A stretch of 64,000 nt of DNA from assembly GCA_023334545.1 (NCBI GenBank), contig JAADVB010000052.1, forward strand, positions 1 to 64,000. The letters run 5' to 3'. The notes under the pieces were generated by a model, which made no database searches, had not been told where the DNA came from, and worked only from the letters and a program-made list of their open reading frames with translations. The translations under genes were made by a program, and so were the position numbers. Origin of the DNA: Salisapilia sapeloensis. Lineage: Eukaryota; Oomycota; Peronosporomycetes; Peronosporales; Salisapiliaceae. Position 1 is the stretch's first letter, and each line of letters starts with the position of its first letter. This document shows positions 43,179-53,434 of this stretch, one piece after another.

Positions 43179-44911
43179 CTAATCCAAATTCCGAGCAGCG
43201 AACTTGGTTTCGTCCATGTACTCGACCGACACAGTCCGGTTGGCGAATCCTCGGCCATGGAGCTCCGCCGCAGCCGCCTGCGCCGCCGTCTTGTCCGCAA
43301 ATCCCACGAACACCTATCGTCTGCATGAGTAAAAGGTATGCTATACTGCCCTATAGAAACGTACCTTGCCGACGCCCCTCGTGTGTCCGTCTTTCGAGCG
43401 AGGCATCTCCAGCGCTTGCACTCGTCCGAATCGTTCGCACTCCGTCTTGATGTCGTCCATAATGTCCGCATACTCCTCGTCGTCGTTCAGCTCATCGTCC
43501 AGGACCATGTCTAGCAGCACAAGCACCTTGCTAGGTGTTCCTTTCGGGATGCCAGTGCCGGAAATGCCTGCCATCGACATCGTCTGCAGTGCTGCCTGGG
43601 ACGGGTCGAGTCCGTTGAGAGCTCCGCCAGGCGCAGGACCGGCCGCCATCGCCGCTGCCGTGTCCTGGGCAGAGGCTCGACGCACCGTCAGCGTCTTGTC
43701 GCCGACGGTCATATTGTCCAGTCCGGCGCACGCGACATCCGTGACGCTTTCGTCAGCGTACTCGCAGAACCCGTATCCCTTTGACGTACCTGTACCTAGA
43801 TCCTTGACGAGGTGGAAGGACTTGAGAGGTCCGAACGCCTGCAGTAGCTCTTTCACGTCACCATCGCCCAAGTGGTACGGGATGCCACCTACAAACACTT
43901 TTCCAGGTCCGTCTCCGACCGTCGTGGATACGACACCTAAAGCCCCCAAGTTTAGCTCTGGGATGGGACCCAGATCCTTGGGGACAGCAGTCGGGTTGTA
44001 ATCGTTCGGCCGACGCACCTTGACGGGCTGTCCTCGGAACGAGATGCCGTCTAAATTCATACAAGCCGTCGTCAATTCAATCGACTTGAGCTCGACAAAT
44101 GCGAAATGACGTTCCTTATTGATGTAGACGCTAACGACAGCCCCGCCTTCCTGTTTCTCCCCGAGCGCCTTGTCAATCACGTCGTTGAAAAAGTCTGAAA
44201 TCTCCTTCTCTGTCACGTCGTCAATACCACCAACGTACATGCGACGCGCGTGGCGAGTCTGCTGCGACTGTGCGGCGGTAATCGCGTCCGAGATCTGGTT
44301 CTTTGGCTGGAAATATTCACTAGGTAGAAAGGAAGGGTTCGGCGGACCGAACGACGCGGGTCCAACCGCACCCTGCAGCGCCTGCATATTCTGTTCTAAA
44401 ATCGCCTGCGCAGCATACGCTGCCGCATTCTCCTCCGTCACACCTGGGGGATACACGTCAAACATATTCTTCTTTCGCTTCCGTACGATCTTCACGGGAG
44501 ACCCTGAACGAGATCGAGACTTGTGACGACGACTACGACGATGGCGGTCGCGATCACGATCACGGTCGCGACTACGATCGCGATGACGGGAGCGGTGGTG
44601 ACGGGAAGATCGAGATTTACTGCGATCTTGGTCTCGATCACGCCGCTTTTCATCCTTTTCAGACGCGGGCTTGCGCTCCTTGTCGTGCGCAGACTCTGTC
44701 TTCACCTACCATGACATGAATGAGATCAAATACGATAACAAAGTGGATCGAGAAAGTGTACGGGCGCGTCTTCGAATTGTCCCGGAGCAGGTCGCGCCGG
44801 CGCCGACGACGATGGTGGCTCTGACTTTGGCACAGACGGTGCAGGTGCAGCGTTCTGCCGCTGCATCCACGCAGGCATCGTGAGCGCCTTTCCTCGGCCT
44901 CTTCCAGCCAT
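43179..44911 (-). CDS. U2AF2: U2 snRNP auxiliary factor large subunit (U2AF65)
   Basis: A 541-residue splicing factor from three exons: 44911-44762, 44705-43365 and 43313-43179 (introns 56 and 51 nt, phase 0). It binds the polypyrimidine tract and recruits U2 snRNP to the branch site. After MAGRGRGKALTMPAWMQ comes an RS/RD-rich region (about residues 55-115). RRM1 is about 205-290 (MYVGGIDDVTEKEI), RRM2 about 317-395 (KVFVGGIPYHLGDGDVKELL) and the C-terminal UHM about 447-535 (ELNDDEEYADIMDDIKTECE, then GKVFVGFAD). The second intron splits the UHM. It is longer than human U2AF65 (475 residues), mainly through the N-terminal extension. Its N-terminus matches that of the gene at 29711-30613. 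Confidence 0.92.
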
Positions 44912-45012
44912 TTTTATCTCTTTGTAGTCTTCTGCGATGGTAGAATTAGATATCTAAACAGTAAGTTTTAGTCGACAATTTATGTCGATCATGAAAAGAC
45001 GCAACGAGACGA

Positions 45013-46074
45013 ATGAGCGCGAACCGAGTGATCTCGGAGCATACCCAGCAGCTCTTCCAGGCGAGTGAAGAGGGGAATGTGGAAGAAGTCAAGCGGTTGG
45101 TACTAGAGCCGGATGTGGACATTAATTGGCACAAATCGCAATCGGTAAGATGTTCAGAATGGATAGGCTCATGAGCCAGTTTTACTCTTCCCATAATTAT
45201 CACTTGGATATGGCGTCGGCGTAGTATGGAGCAACGCCAATAATCGCTGCTATTGCAGGCGGGCATTTGGAAGTGGTAAAAGTCCTGCTGGATGCAAATG
45301 TCGACATAGGAGCGCAGAAAACGCCAGTAGGCCCACTCTAATGTTCTCATCCTGTACCACCTTTCGACGTAAGTTTATAGGACTTGAATACGCCATTGCA
45401 TGAAGCCGTATCCCACGGGCATCCTGAGATCTCATCGCTCATCCTTGGTAAAATCCACTCGCAGGAGGACGTTGAAGGTTCTATCAGCGAACGAGTTAAC
45501 TTTCAGAATCAGGTTCGTTCCCATCCATTTTCTGGCGTCATGTCCCTCTCCTATACTTGGCTTCAACTTGCCCTGGTCGTAGTTTGGCAACACCCCGCTC
45601 CACAATGCTGCAAGAGGTGGTAACATCGACTGTGTCAAACAGCTCCTGGATGCCGGTGCATCCGTGTCTGTCCGCAACCTCGTACTTCAAATTGATTACC
45701 ATAGATGATGTGCACCCATCGCTGATTCCATTGAACGAACAGAACGGATCCCTCCCTCTGCACCACTGTTGCTACTGTGAATCTCCTAACGCCGAGGTCG
45801 CAAAGCTACTGATAGGTGCCGGAGCCGACATAGAGGCTCGTGATGAGCGTCAGGCCACACCGCTCATCGTCGCAGCCAAGAAGAACCAAACGAGCGTGCT
45901 AGAACTGCTATGTCGCAAGGGCGCTGACAAGTCTGCTCAGAATCAGGTGCATATCTTCTATCGTCGCTTTGAGCCTACATTCGCATGAACACATCTTTCT
46001 TCTAGTTTGGCGAAAACGCGATGCATTTTGCTCTCCAGCGCGAGAATGCGGATGCGCAGAAACTCTTAACTTGA
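45013..46074 (+). CDS. Ankyrin-repeat protein
   Basis: A 245-residue protein from six exons: 45013-45144, 45225-45326, 45381-45512, 45583-45681, 45743-45946 and 46006-46074. The five introns (80, 54, 70, 61 and 59 nt) are all phase 0 and fall near repeat boundaries. About six ankyrin repeats fill the protein: GATPIIAAIAGGHLEVVKVL, LNTPLHEAVSHGHPEISSL, GNTPLHNAARGGNIDCVKQL and QATPLIVAAKKNQTSVLELL are the clearest. No other domain is present, so it is probably a small protein-interaction module; no specific partner can be named. Its start is only about 100 nt from the divergent U2AF start, which suggests a shared promoter. Confidence 0.82.
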
Positions 46075-46141
46075 ATGCAGATATAGAAATATATTTCATT
46101 TGAATTCATGACCCAATTTATACAATTTGAATGCAGTTCCG

Positions 46142-46960
46142 TCAGTACGTGGCGACATTTGCGTCGCCAGCGCTGCGGCACATGGGGCAGTTCACGGAAG
46201 AGTGGAACCAAACACATAGACAAGAGTCGTGGAACCGATGCCCGCATGTCAGTTCCACACCTCTCGCAGTTGCCAGCTCTGGGTCCTCTGGATGGTGTAG
46301 TCGATCCAGGCAGATGGCGCAGTCCTCTCCGTCTTCCGACTCGACGTAGGACGCTGTTAGTTTCTGCGGGGTGGCGACGGGCTTGAGTGTTTTCAAAGTC
46401 CCGACCGCACGCTCGTCATCTCGATATTCAATGTGGCAGACCTCATCGACCATGCGCCACACCTCTCGTAGACTGTTGCAAGATGGTAGGAAGGATGAGT
46501 TGAGCGCAATGAGCTTCATCAGGTTGTAGAAAAATGTCTTGGCCAGGTAAATCTTCTCCGATAGCTGGTTTCTCCCGATGGTCGCCCACTTGGGTATGCG
46601 CTCCCAGTGCTTCAACTGCTTTTCCAGTTGGTTGCACATCGTGCAGTCCGTGTGCAGTGAGCCAAAGGGCCAGAAGGACGAATGCCGAGACTTGTTCTGG
46701 CGAATGTGGCTCTTTACCGTGCGAAGCACTCTTGTCTCGAACGCTTTGACGCCAGCAAGCGTGGTGGCGAAGCTCCATTTGGCGCACTGCGCAACGCTCA
46801 TGTTGACGACGATGCCGACGGCAAGACGCCCGGTTGCCGGCGTGGATACGCCGACACTCACGTGGATGTTGCGCAGACTGGAGCCTCTGCGAATGTCTGC
46901 CAGCTCTTGGAAGCGCGAGATGGCGCAATGGTTACTCGCAAGCGGTCGGCAGCCGTCCAT
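46142..46960 (-). CDS. RING-H2 finger protein, probable E3 ubiquitin ligase
   Basis: A single-exon 272-residue protein. The C-terminal RING-H2 finger is complete: CAIC, a 17-residue spacer, CGHRFHDSC, then CPMC. It has the expected eight metal ligands, so it should recruit an E2 enzyme and promote ubiquitination. The N-terminal 200 residues include a Cys pair (HTDCTMC) and helical segments but no recognised substrate-binding domain. No membrane helix is clear. The 510 nt upstream are empty, so an extra 5' exon cannot be excluded. It ends about 70 nt beyond the convergent ankyrin gene. Confidence 0.78.
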   Translation of the reverse strand: MDGCRPLASNHCAISRFQELADIRRGSSLRNIHVSVGVSTPATGRLAVGIVVNMSVAQCAKWSFATTLAGVKAFETRVLRTVKSHIRQNKSRHSSFWPFGSLHTDCTMCNQLEKQLKHWERIPKWATIGRNQLSEKIYLAKTFFYNLMKLIALNSSFLPSCNSLREVWRMVDEVCHIEYRDDERAVGTLKTLKPVATPQKLTASYVESEDGEDCAICLDRLHHPEDPELATARGVELTCGHRFHDSCLCVWFHSSVNCPMCRSAGDANVATY

Positions 46961-47470
46961 CGTCAGCAGAGAGAGGTAGGTGCTTGCTTCGTCGGCGGAT
47001 GATTCGGAAGTGACAGTTCCTTCGATGGGTCCATTACGGATGAGTTTATTTGGGACAGGCGATCCTTCCGCATCGGCATCTGTGCAAGCGACGTCTTTTT
47101 ACTGGTCGCAAGTCACTTCAACTGTAGGATGTTTGCGCGCCGTGCTTGGTGCAGAAGGAATTTTCGCATTTGCTTACTCCGTCTAATCTACCTTTCCCCT
47201 TCACCATCAAGACTTCGCTTTACTACCTCCCATATGCGACCTTGTCCTGAGAATAGACGCACTATTAATAGTCACAATGCGAAGAAACGGTCGCAAGGAA
47301 GAGTGGGATGCGTTGACCAGGTGATGCGCCAAGTGAGTGAAACCTCCAACACATAGCACGAACGTCACGTCTTGCACCATAGACAAACAGAAAGATACAA
47401 CGGATCAACTATACCAAAACGACTTTTCAAATGCTCATCACCAACGAGTCTCTTTCACCTTTACTAGGAT
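46961..47470. other. Intergenic stretch between RING gene and RPL7A
   Basis: About 510 nt. Small frames (46980-47186, 47129-47356) show no family resemblance. It should hold the RPL7A 3' UTR and the RING gene promoter. Confidence 0.5.
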
Positions 47471-48522
47471 CTAGTACTGGGCCTTCTTGGCAGCCTCAGC
47501 AGCCCAGGCCTTCTCCCGCAGCTCAAGCTTCTTCTGCGTCTTGAGACCCATGATGCCTCCGCCCCACTTGCGACGGAACGTGGTATCCTCGTTGAACTGC
47601 TTGTGGAAGGCCTCGGTCAAGCTCTCGAACTTGGCCTTGTCCTCCTTGTTCACGTGCGTCAAGGCAACGGCAGCGGCCTTCTTCTGGTGAACGAGCTGGC
47701 CGAGACGGGACTTGCCCTTGACGATCGCGTACGGGATGTCAAACTTACGGCAGAGGGCCGGGAGGAAGATGACAAGCTCAATCGGGTCAACGTCGTGAGC
47801 GATGACAACGAGCTTAGCCTTCTTCTTCTCAATGAGAGACGTCACGTGGTTGAGACCGAACTTGACGACGGCAGGGGGAGCAGAAGCTTCCTCCTTGCCA
47901 GCAGCGACGTTGCGAAGACGCTCCTTCTTGGCAGCCTTGGTCTCAGGCTGGTACTTGAGGAGCATCTTGAAGAGGTCAGCGGCCGTGTTCTTCTCCAACG
48001 TGTTGGAGAACTGGTTGATTGCCGGAGGAACCTTGAGACGCTGGTACAAGACCTTGCGCTGGCGCTGCACGCGCACGTAACGCGGCCAGCGGACGAAGCG
48101 AGACAAGTCGCGCTTGGGCTATACACATCACAAACGTTAATATGTCTGCACGACGTGGGCGGTTACGTCCACAGATGACGAGTAGTTACCGAGGGGAGGC
48201 ATTCAAGTGTGAATGCGTCGCCCCCACAGTCTCCATTTGGTGTCATTGCGGTGGTGGGGAAACCGCTAACCCAATGTGGCACAAAGGCCTGGGTGGAAAA
48301 AGTAAAAGACAGTGCTTGGAAAGTCACTGCAGTACCTGAATGTCATTGCCCATGCGGAAGTTCTTCGGGCGGGCCTGGAAGAGCGGGTCGGCCTTGGCCT
48401 GAGGCTTGGAAGCCGTCTTGGACGAGACCTTGGTCGTCGTCGTCTTCTTTACCTTCTTGCTAGGCTACAATACGCATGAGATCTACTGTCTACCATCACA
48501 AAAGGCAATCGAAAGGTACCAT
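47471..48522 (-). CDS. RPL7A: 60S ribosomal protein L7a (eL8)
   Basis: A 259-residue ribosomal protein of the large subunit. Exons: 48522-48520 (the ATG alone), 48464-48336 and 48118-47471. Exons 2 and 3 join as [19 protein letters not shown], the family's usual junction sequence. The eL8/L7Ae RNA-binding core is clear ([20 protein letters not shown]). Exon 2 opens with an acceptor and PSKKVKK and has no ATG, so an upstream start exon is needed. The ATG at 48522 is followed directly by a GT donor and gives a 55-nt intron, the commonest size in this window. An initiator-like element lies 23-36 nt before it. The second intron is 217 nt, about four times the usual size. Exon 1 is inferred; the rest is firm. 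Confidence 0.88.
48119..48335 (-). ncRNA. Candidate structured RNA (possible H/ACA snoRNA) in RPL7A intron 2
   Basis: This 217-nt intron is an outlier, since the other introns here are about 49-85 nt. On the minus strand it contains a hairpin at 48276-48244 (GCGGT/ACCGC inner stem, CATT/AATG outer stem). This is followed directly by ACACCA (48243-48238), which fits the H-box consensus ANANNA. A second hairpin at 48225-48193 has a perfect 7-bp GCATTCA/TGAATGC stem and a G/C-rich base. ACA at 48145-48143 lies further downstream. No C/D boxes were found. RPL7A introns host snoRNAs in animals, but those are C/D type. The call is a hypothesis. Confidence 0.25.
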
Positions 48523-48544
48523 ATTTGCTTTCCTGTTCCTCGTC

Positions 48545-48558
48545 GGTGGCAAATGAGC
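48545..48558 (-). promoter_or_regulatory. Initiator-like element of RPL7A
   Basis: The minus strand reads GCTCATTTGCCACC, a close match to the oomycete initiator GCTCATTYYNC. It lies 23 nt before the proposed ATG at 48522 and supports that start codon. Confidence 0.5.
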
Positions 48559-48729
48559 GAATGGTTGACTATCGAGAGCTCCGTATCCGCTCCAGTCGTT
48601 TTATCGTCTGCCGGATTGGTTGAAAAAAGGCCAATCAGACGCTTGTACCGTCCGAACCAACGACGTACCAATGGTGATACCAACTTCAAAGACACTTTGG
48701 ACGATATATTCACTTGCCTAGGAGCACTG

Positions 48730-49686
48730 TTAATGGACAAGAACGTCTTGCATCCAAAACTGCCGGATGATCTCTTTCTGATCGGCTGGTGCACTTTGCA
48801 CGTACAGTTTCTGACTGTCGCCGTCCTTCATAAAGTGGGTCAAAGCACTTGAGAACCGGAGCAAGTACGGCTCAATTTTTTCCTGCCACATCTTGTCATC
48901 TCGCGCTACTTTGGTCACTTTTGTCTTGGCACGGTCTTGCTTCAGGTATTCGACCAACTCACCTTCCTTGGCATCGAGGATGTACAAGTAGGTCTGTAGT
49001 TGCGCCACGTCGTACTCTGGCAACGGCGACTTGAACTGCTTCAGTCGGTTTTTCACTTCGATCACTCGACCGTCCGCCCGTCCGTCGATCCTGCCTCCGA
49101 CGAGAACGTTATACGCGCCAATTTTTCCGATTTTCCTCTTGCTAAACACTAAATTACGTTCCCCCACTTCCACCTTGGTCTGCGCTTGGTACGAGTCAAT
49201 GGCCGGCGCTTCTGACCTTGAGCCAAACTGCTTGTTCATCTCTGATGATAGGAACTGCACAACATCCTTCTTGATACTTTCAGGTGTCGACGCCGGAACG
49301 TTTGATTCGATCTTTTTCGTCACGGAAGCCACATCAGACGTTGTTTTGGCAGTCGATGCTTCTTCCAGGAGTGCATCCATAGAAGGCTTCACTCCCAAGT
49401 CCTCCACGACAGCAAACATCTTTTGCTCCGGAGTCAAAACCTCGAGCTCCAGACTCTCATGCACATCCTGCACTTGTTTCGGATACGTCCGTTTCCAAAC
49501 GTCAAAGAAAACGTCCTCAATCTTCCGATACGGATTCATGGCACTGATCACAGGCACTTCACTTGCAAAGAGCATCATATTCCGCCCTGCACGACGCATC
49601 GGAGCCACCATCTCAACGTGCAGACGTTGTTTCCTAGAGTACCTCGGTACTTTACTTGAATCGGTAGTAAATGACGAAGATATCAT
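48730..49686 (-). CDS. PD-(D/E)XK nuclease, YqaJ / lambda-exonuclease-like
   Basis: A single-exon 318-residue protein. The N-terminal segment LFASEVPVISAMNPYRKIED matches the opening motif of YqaJ-type nucleases (a helix ending in NPY). The catalytic signature is GGRIDGRADGRVIEVKNRL: Asp201, Glu210 and Lys212 form the D...ExK site. It is followed by AQLQTYLYIL, the Q-x-x-x-Y helix of this family. A Glu in QTKVEVGE is a candidate for the upstream acidic residue. Related proteins occur in phages (recombination exonucleases), large DNA viruses and scattered protists. Here it sits between RPL7A and SPT16 with ordinary base composition, so it looks resident. Nuclease activity on DNA ends is inferred from the intact motifs. 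Confidence 0.75.
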   Translation of the reverse strand: MISSSFTTDSSKVPRYSRKQRLHVEMVAPMRRAGRNMMLFASEVPVISAMNPYRKIEDVFFDVWKRTYPKQVQDVHESLELEVLTPEQKMFAVVEDLGVKPSMDALLEEASTAKTTSDVASVTKKIESNVPASTPESIKKDVVQFLSSEMNKQFGSRSEAPAIDSYQAQTKVEVGERNLVFSKRKIGKIGAYNVLVGGRIDGRADGRVIEVKNRLKQFKSPLPEYDVAQLQTYLYILDAKEGELVEYLKQDRAKTKVTKVARDDKMWQEKIEPYLLRFSSALTHFMKDGDSQKLYVQSAPADQKEIIRQFWMQDVLVH

Positions 49687-49843
49687 TTTACTCTATTTCG
49701 GAACACTTTTCCGAGTCTATTTATATACGCCCATTCACAAAGCCACCAATCATCTCTTTGTAAAATAACATTATATCCAATGACAAACGGCGGCTTAACC
49801 GGAGTGGCCAACAAAAGCGCGGGAAGAGCGGAAGGAAGGAAGT

Positions 49844-52800
49844 ATGGACGAAGCGCCCGTGAAGACGGAGAAGGTCAAGGCCGAGCAGGATGGGGTCAAG
49901 CAGGATGGGGAGGAAAAAGTGAAGAGTGAGAATGGAGCGAGCTCGAGCACTGCGTCTGCAGCAGCCACCAACGGCAACGGTGCAGCTTCCAATCTTCCCA
50001 AATTGGACGGTGTCGCCTTCTTCCGTCGATTAAACAAAGTCTACAAATCCTGGAAGGTACCTACTACGCTTCCTTTTATATAAACGCAATGAAAAGTACT
50101 AGCAGGAATTGTAAATTAGGAAAAGAAGGACCAACCAGCGTGGAATGACGCTGATTCGTTTTGCGTGTTGGCTGGTAAAGCTCAGCAGGACGACTCTGGC
50201 TACCGCAAATCGGCCGTCCTTCAGATCTACTTGCTCGGGTACCTCGAATTTCCCGAGACACTCATGGTCTTCACTCCTACCAAGCTATTCATCCTGACGG
50301 GCGGCAAGAAATGTACCCTTATCGACAGTCTATGCCTTTGATCCTGTACTAAATAGACTGTAGATGCCATGTTGGAAGGTATTATGGAGCACAGTAGCTC
50401 TTCGGAAGTCCAACTAGAACTTCTGAAGCGAAACAAGAGCGACGGGAACGCAGAGAACTACCAGAAGATGATCAACGCGATCAAAGCGGCTGGATCCAAG
50501 GTCGGCATGCTCACAAAGGAAGATCCGCAAGGCGATCTGGTAGCAAACTTTAAGTCTGCGTTGGAAGACGCGTCGTTGGAGCAAGTGGACGTCGCCAAGG
50601 GCATCGAAGCCGCGCTGTCGTGTAAAGAAAGCGACGAGATCGAGAACATCCGATGGGCCGGAGCTTTGTCGTCCAAAATCTTCAAGAACAAGTTCATGGA
50701 GGACATGGAGGTCATTATCGACGAAGAGAAGCAGCGTCCGCACTCCAAGATCTCGAACGACATTGAAGGCGTCTTTGACGACCCAAAGAAGATCAAGGTG
50801 CATGTGGACCCAGTGGACATTGAGCCTTGCTATCCGCCAATCGTCCAGTCTGGCGGTCAGTACGACCTCCGACCGTCAGCCCAGTCGTCATCCGAGAACC
50901 TCAAGTACGACGTCATCATCTGCTCTCTCGGCGCAAGATACAAGGGCTACTGCTCCAACGTCGGTCGGACGTTCTTTATCGACCCTTCGTCTTCCATGGA
51001 GCGAACATACGAGCTGCTTCGAGAGGCACACAGCATGTGCATTCGAGAGCTACGCCCAGGCGCTGTGATCGGCAAGGTCGTGGACAAGGTGCGTAAGTAC
51101 ATCCAGCAGAAGAACGCTTCGTTGTACGCGAAGCTGACGAAGAACTTGGGTTTCGGCATCGGTCTCGAGTTCCGAGAATCAAGCAACCTCTTGTCCGTGA
51201 AGAACCAGACCAAGGTGCAGGAGGGCATGGCGTTTAATGTCGCCTTTGGTTTCCATGAGATCTCTCTGTCCGAGTCCATGCGGAGGAAGAAGAAGATGGA
51301 CACTTACTCTGTCTTTTTAGCCGATACGGTCGCTGTCTTGGCGGATGAGACCAAGTGTTTGACGAGAGTCGACAGCCACTGGAACAAGGTTCGATACGAC
51401 ATTGACGAGAGCGGCGGAGAGGAAGAGGAGAAGCCGAAGAAGAAGAAGGGCTCGGTGCATGGAGAAGTCGATACCTCTCTCTCCGGCACGCGCAACCAGG
51501 TGCTCCAGTCGCGTCTGCGAGACCAGCAGAGGCAAATGCAGGGTATCCAGACGGACCAGGAGAAGCGTCAGAAGCATCAGCAAGAGCTGATGAAGCAGAA
51601 GCGACTGGAAGCTATGCGGCGGCTGGAGCAGCAGACGGACGAGAAGGGGGAAGACCATCGGCGCGAGAAGACGATCAAGGCGTACGAGAGTCCGGCCATG
51701 TACCCGAGTGAGCTCAAGGAGCGACAGGTGATGGTGGACATGCGTGCCGAGTGCGTCTTGCTGCCGGTGAACGGCGTCCCTGTTCCTTTCCACATTTCGA
51801 CCATCAAGAACGTGAGCAAGAGCGAAGAAGACAAGGCGACGTATCTCCGTATCAACTTCCACGTCCCAGGACCTGGTGCTTCCTTCCCGAAAGACGTGCT
51901 CCCGGCCATGGCGACGATGATGACTAAGTTTCCGAACAAGTCGTACATCAAGGAGCTCGGCTTCCGCTCGCTCGACGCACACAACCTGAATAACCAGTTC
52001 CGTCTCATCAAGGAGCTGCAGAAGCGTGTGAAGCAGCGAGAGCAACAGGAGCAGGAAGAGTCAGATCTTGTCGTCCAGGAAGACCTGCAGCTCACGCGCG
52101 ATCGGCGCGTGCCTCGACTCGTGGACCTGTCGGCTCGTCCGCACTTGACTGGCCGGAAGACGCAGGGAACACTGGAAGCCCACACGAACGGTGTGCGCTT
52201 CACTTCGAACAAAAATCAGCGCGTGGACATCCTGTACTCGAACATCAAGCACGCCGTCTTCCAGCCGTGCGACAAGGAGCTCGTGGTGCTGATCCACTTC
52301 CACCTGAAGCACCACATTATGATCGGCAAGAAGAAGCAGAGCGACGTCCAGTTCTACACGGAGGTGGTCGAGAGCTCTCAGGCACTGGACAGTCGCCGCC
52401 GATCCATGTACGACCCAGACGAGCTGGACGAAGAGAACCGAGAGCGAGCGCTGAGGGAGAAGCTGAACACGACGTTCAAGGAGTTTTGCCACAAGATGGA
52501 GGGCGTGTCGGAGAGATACGGCAAGCCCGTGGTCTTCGACATTCCCTACCGCGAGCTGGGCTTCATGGGCACGCCGTTTAAGGAGATGGTGCTGATGCAG
52601 CCGACGGTCCACTGCCTCGTGAGTCTCACGGATATGCCCTTCTTCCTCATCAGTCTCTCGGACGTCGAGCACGTCCACTTTGAGCGAGTCATGTTCTCTA
52701 GTAAGAACTTTGACGTTGTATTTGTGTTTAAGAACTTTGAACTCCAGCCGACGCGTATCTCCGCGATTGCCATGACGGAGCTCGAGAGGATCAAGGAGTG

Positions 52801-53302
52801 GCTCGACGACATCGACATATGCTTCACCACCGGTACCGCTAACTTGAACTGGAAGTCGATCATGACAACAATCAAGAACGACGATCGGTTCTACATGGAC
52901 ACGGATGAGGATGGAGCTCCCAAGGCGCCAGGCTGGGAGTTTCTAAAGATGGAGGCATCGGACGACGAAGATGAGGACGAGGACGAAGACGGAGATAGCA
53001 ATTATGAAGAGAGTCCAGCTGAAGACGATGACGACGATGAGGATGCCGACGACAGTGGATCGGACGAAGACTCGGAGCTGGCGTCGCTTGTGGATGAAGA
53101 CGAATCGGAGGAAGCGAGCGACGAGGAAGAAGACGATGACGCTCCGTCATGGGATGAATTGGAAAAGGAAGCCATGGCAGCCGACAGGATGAAGAACTCT
53201 GGGAACGACGACGCCGACTTTCGAGCATCCAAGCGCAAGCGTAGTGACAAGAGTAGTCATCGGCCTTCTGGTGCCAAGAGCTCCAAGAAGGCCAAGCGCT
53301 AG
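49844..53302 (+). CDS. SPT16: FACT complex subunit SPT16
   Basis: A 1,114-residue histone chaperone from three exons: 49844-50056, 50120-50312 and 50364-53302 (introns 63 and 51 nt). With its HMG/SSRP1 partner it loosens and rebuilds nucleosomes during transcription and replication. Order of domains: a low-complexity leader; the inactive aminopeptidase-like N-terminal domain (about residues 55-490, with VIICSLGARYKGYCSNVGRT and VAFGFHEISLSE); dimerisation and middle PH-like domains (with VDILYSNIKHAVFQPCDKEL and FHLKHHIMIGKKK); and a long acidic tail from about 945 (DDEDEDEDEDGD, then EEEDDD) that ends in a Lys/Arg-rich nuclear signal (SKRKRSDKSS). Length is slightly above the usual 1,000-1,070, because of the N-terminal leader. 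It is divergent from the nuclease gene at 157 nt. Confidence 0.95.
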
Positions 53303-53434
53303 ATCATCTAACTCGATCGAGACTAGCGTAGGCTGCGAAAACCAAGATGCACTCGTTTTCACTATACTCGTCTTTAATCTTATAAAAACACACGAAAGTC
53401 GATTAGTAGCTGGTAGGAAGAGACGAACGCCAGG

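Noticed and set aside
51317-52678. Minus-strand frames up to 242 codons inside SPT16
   Set aside because: Leu/Val/His-rich shadows of a strongly identified gene.
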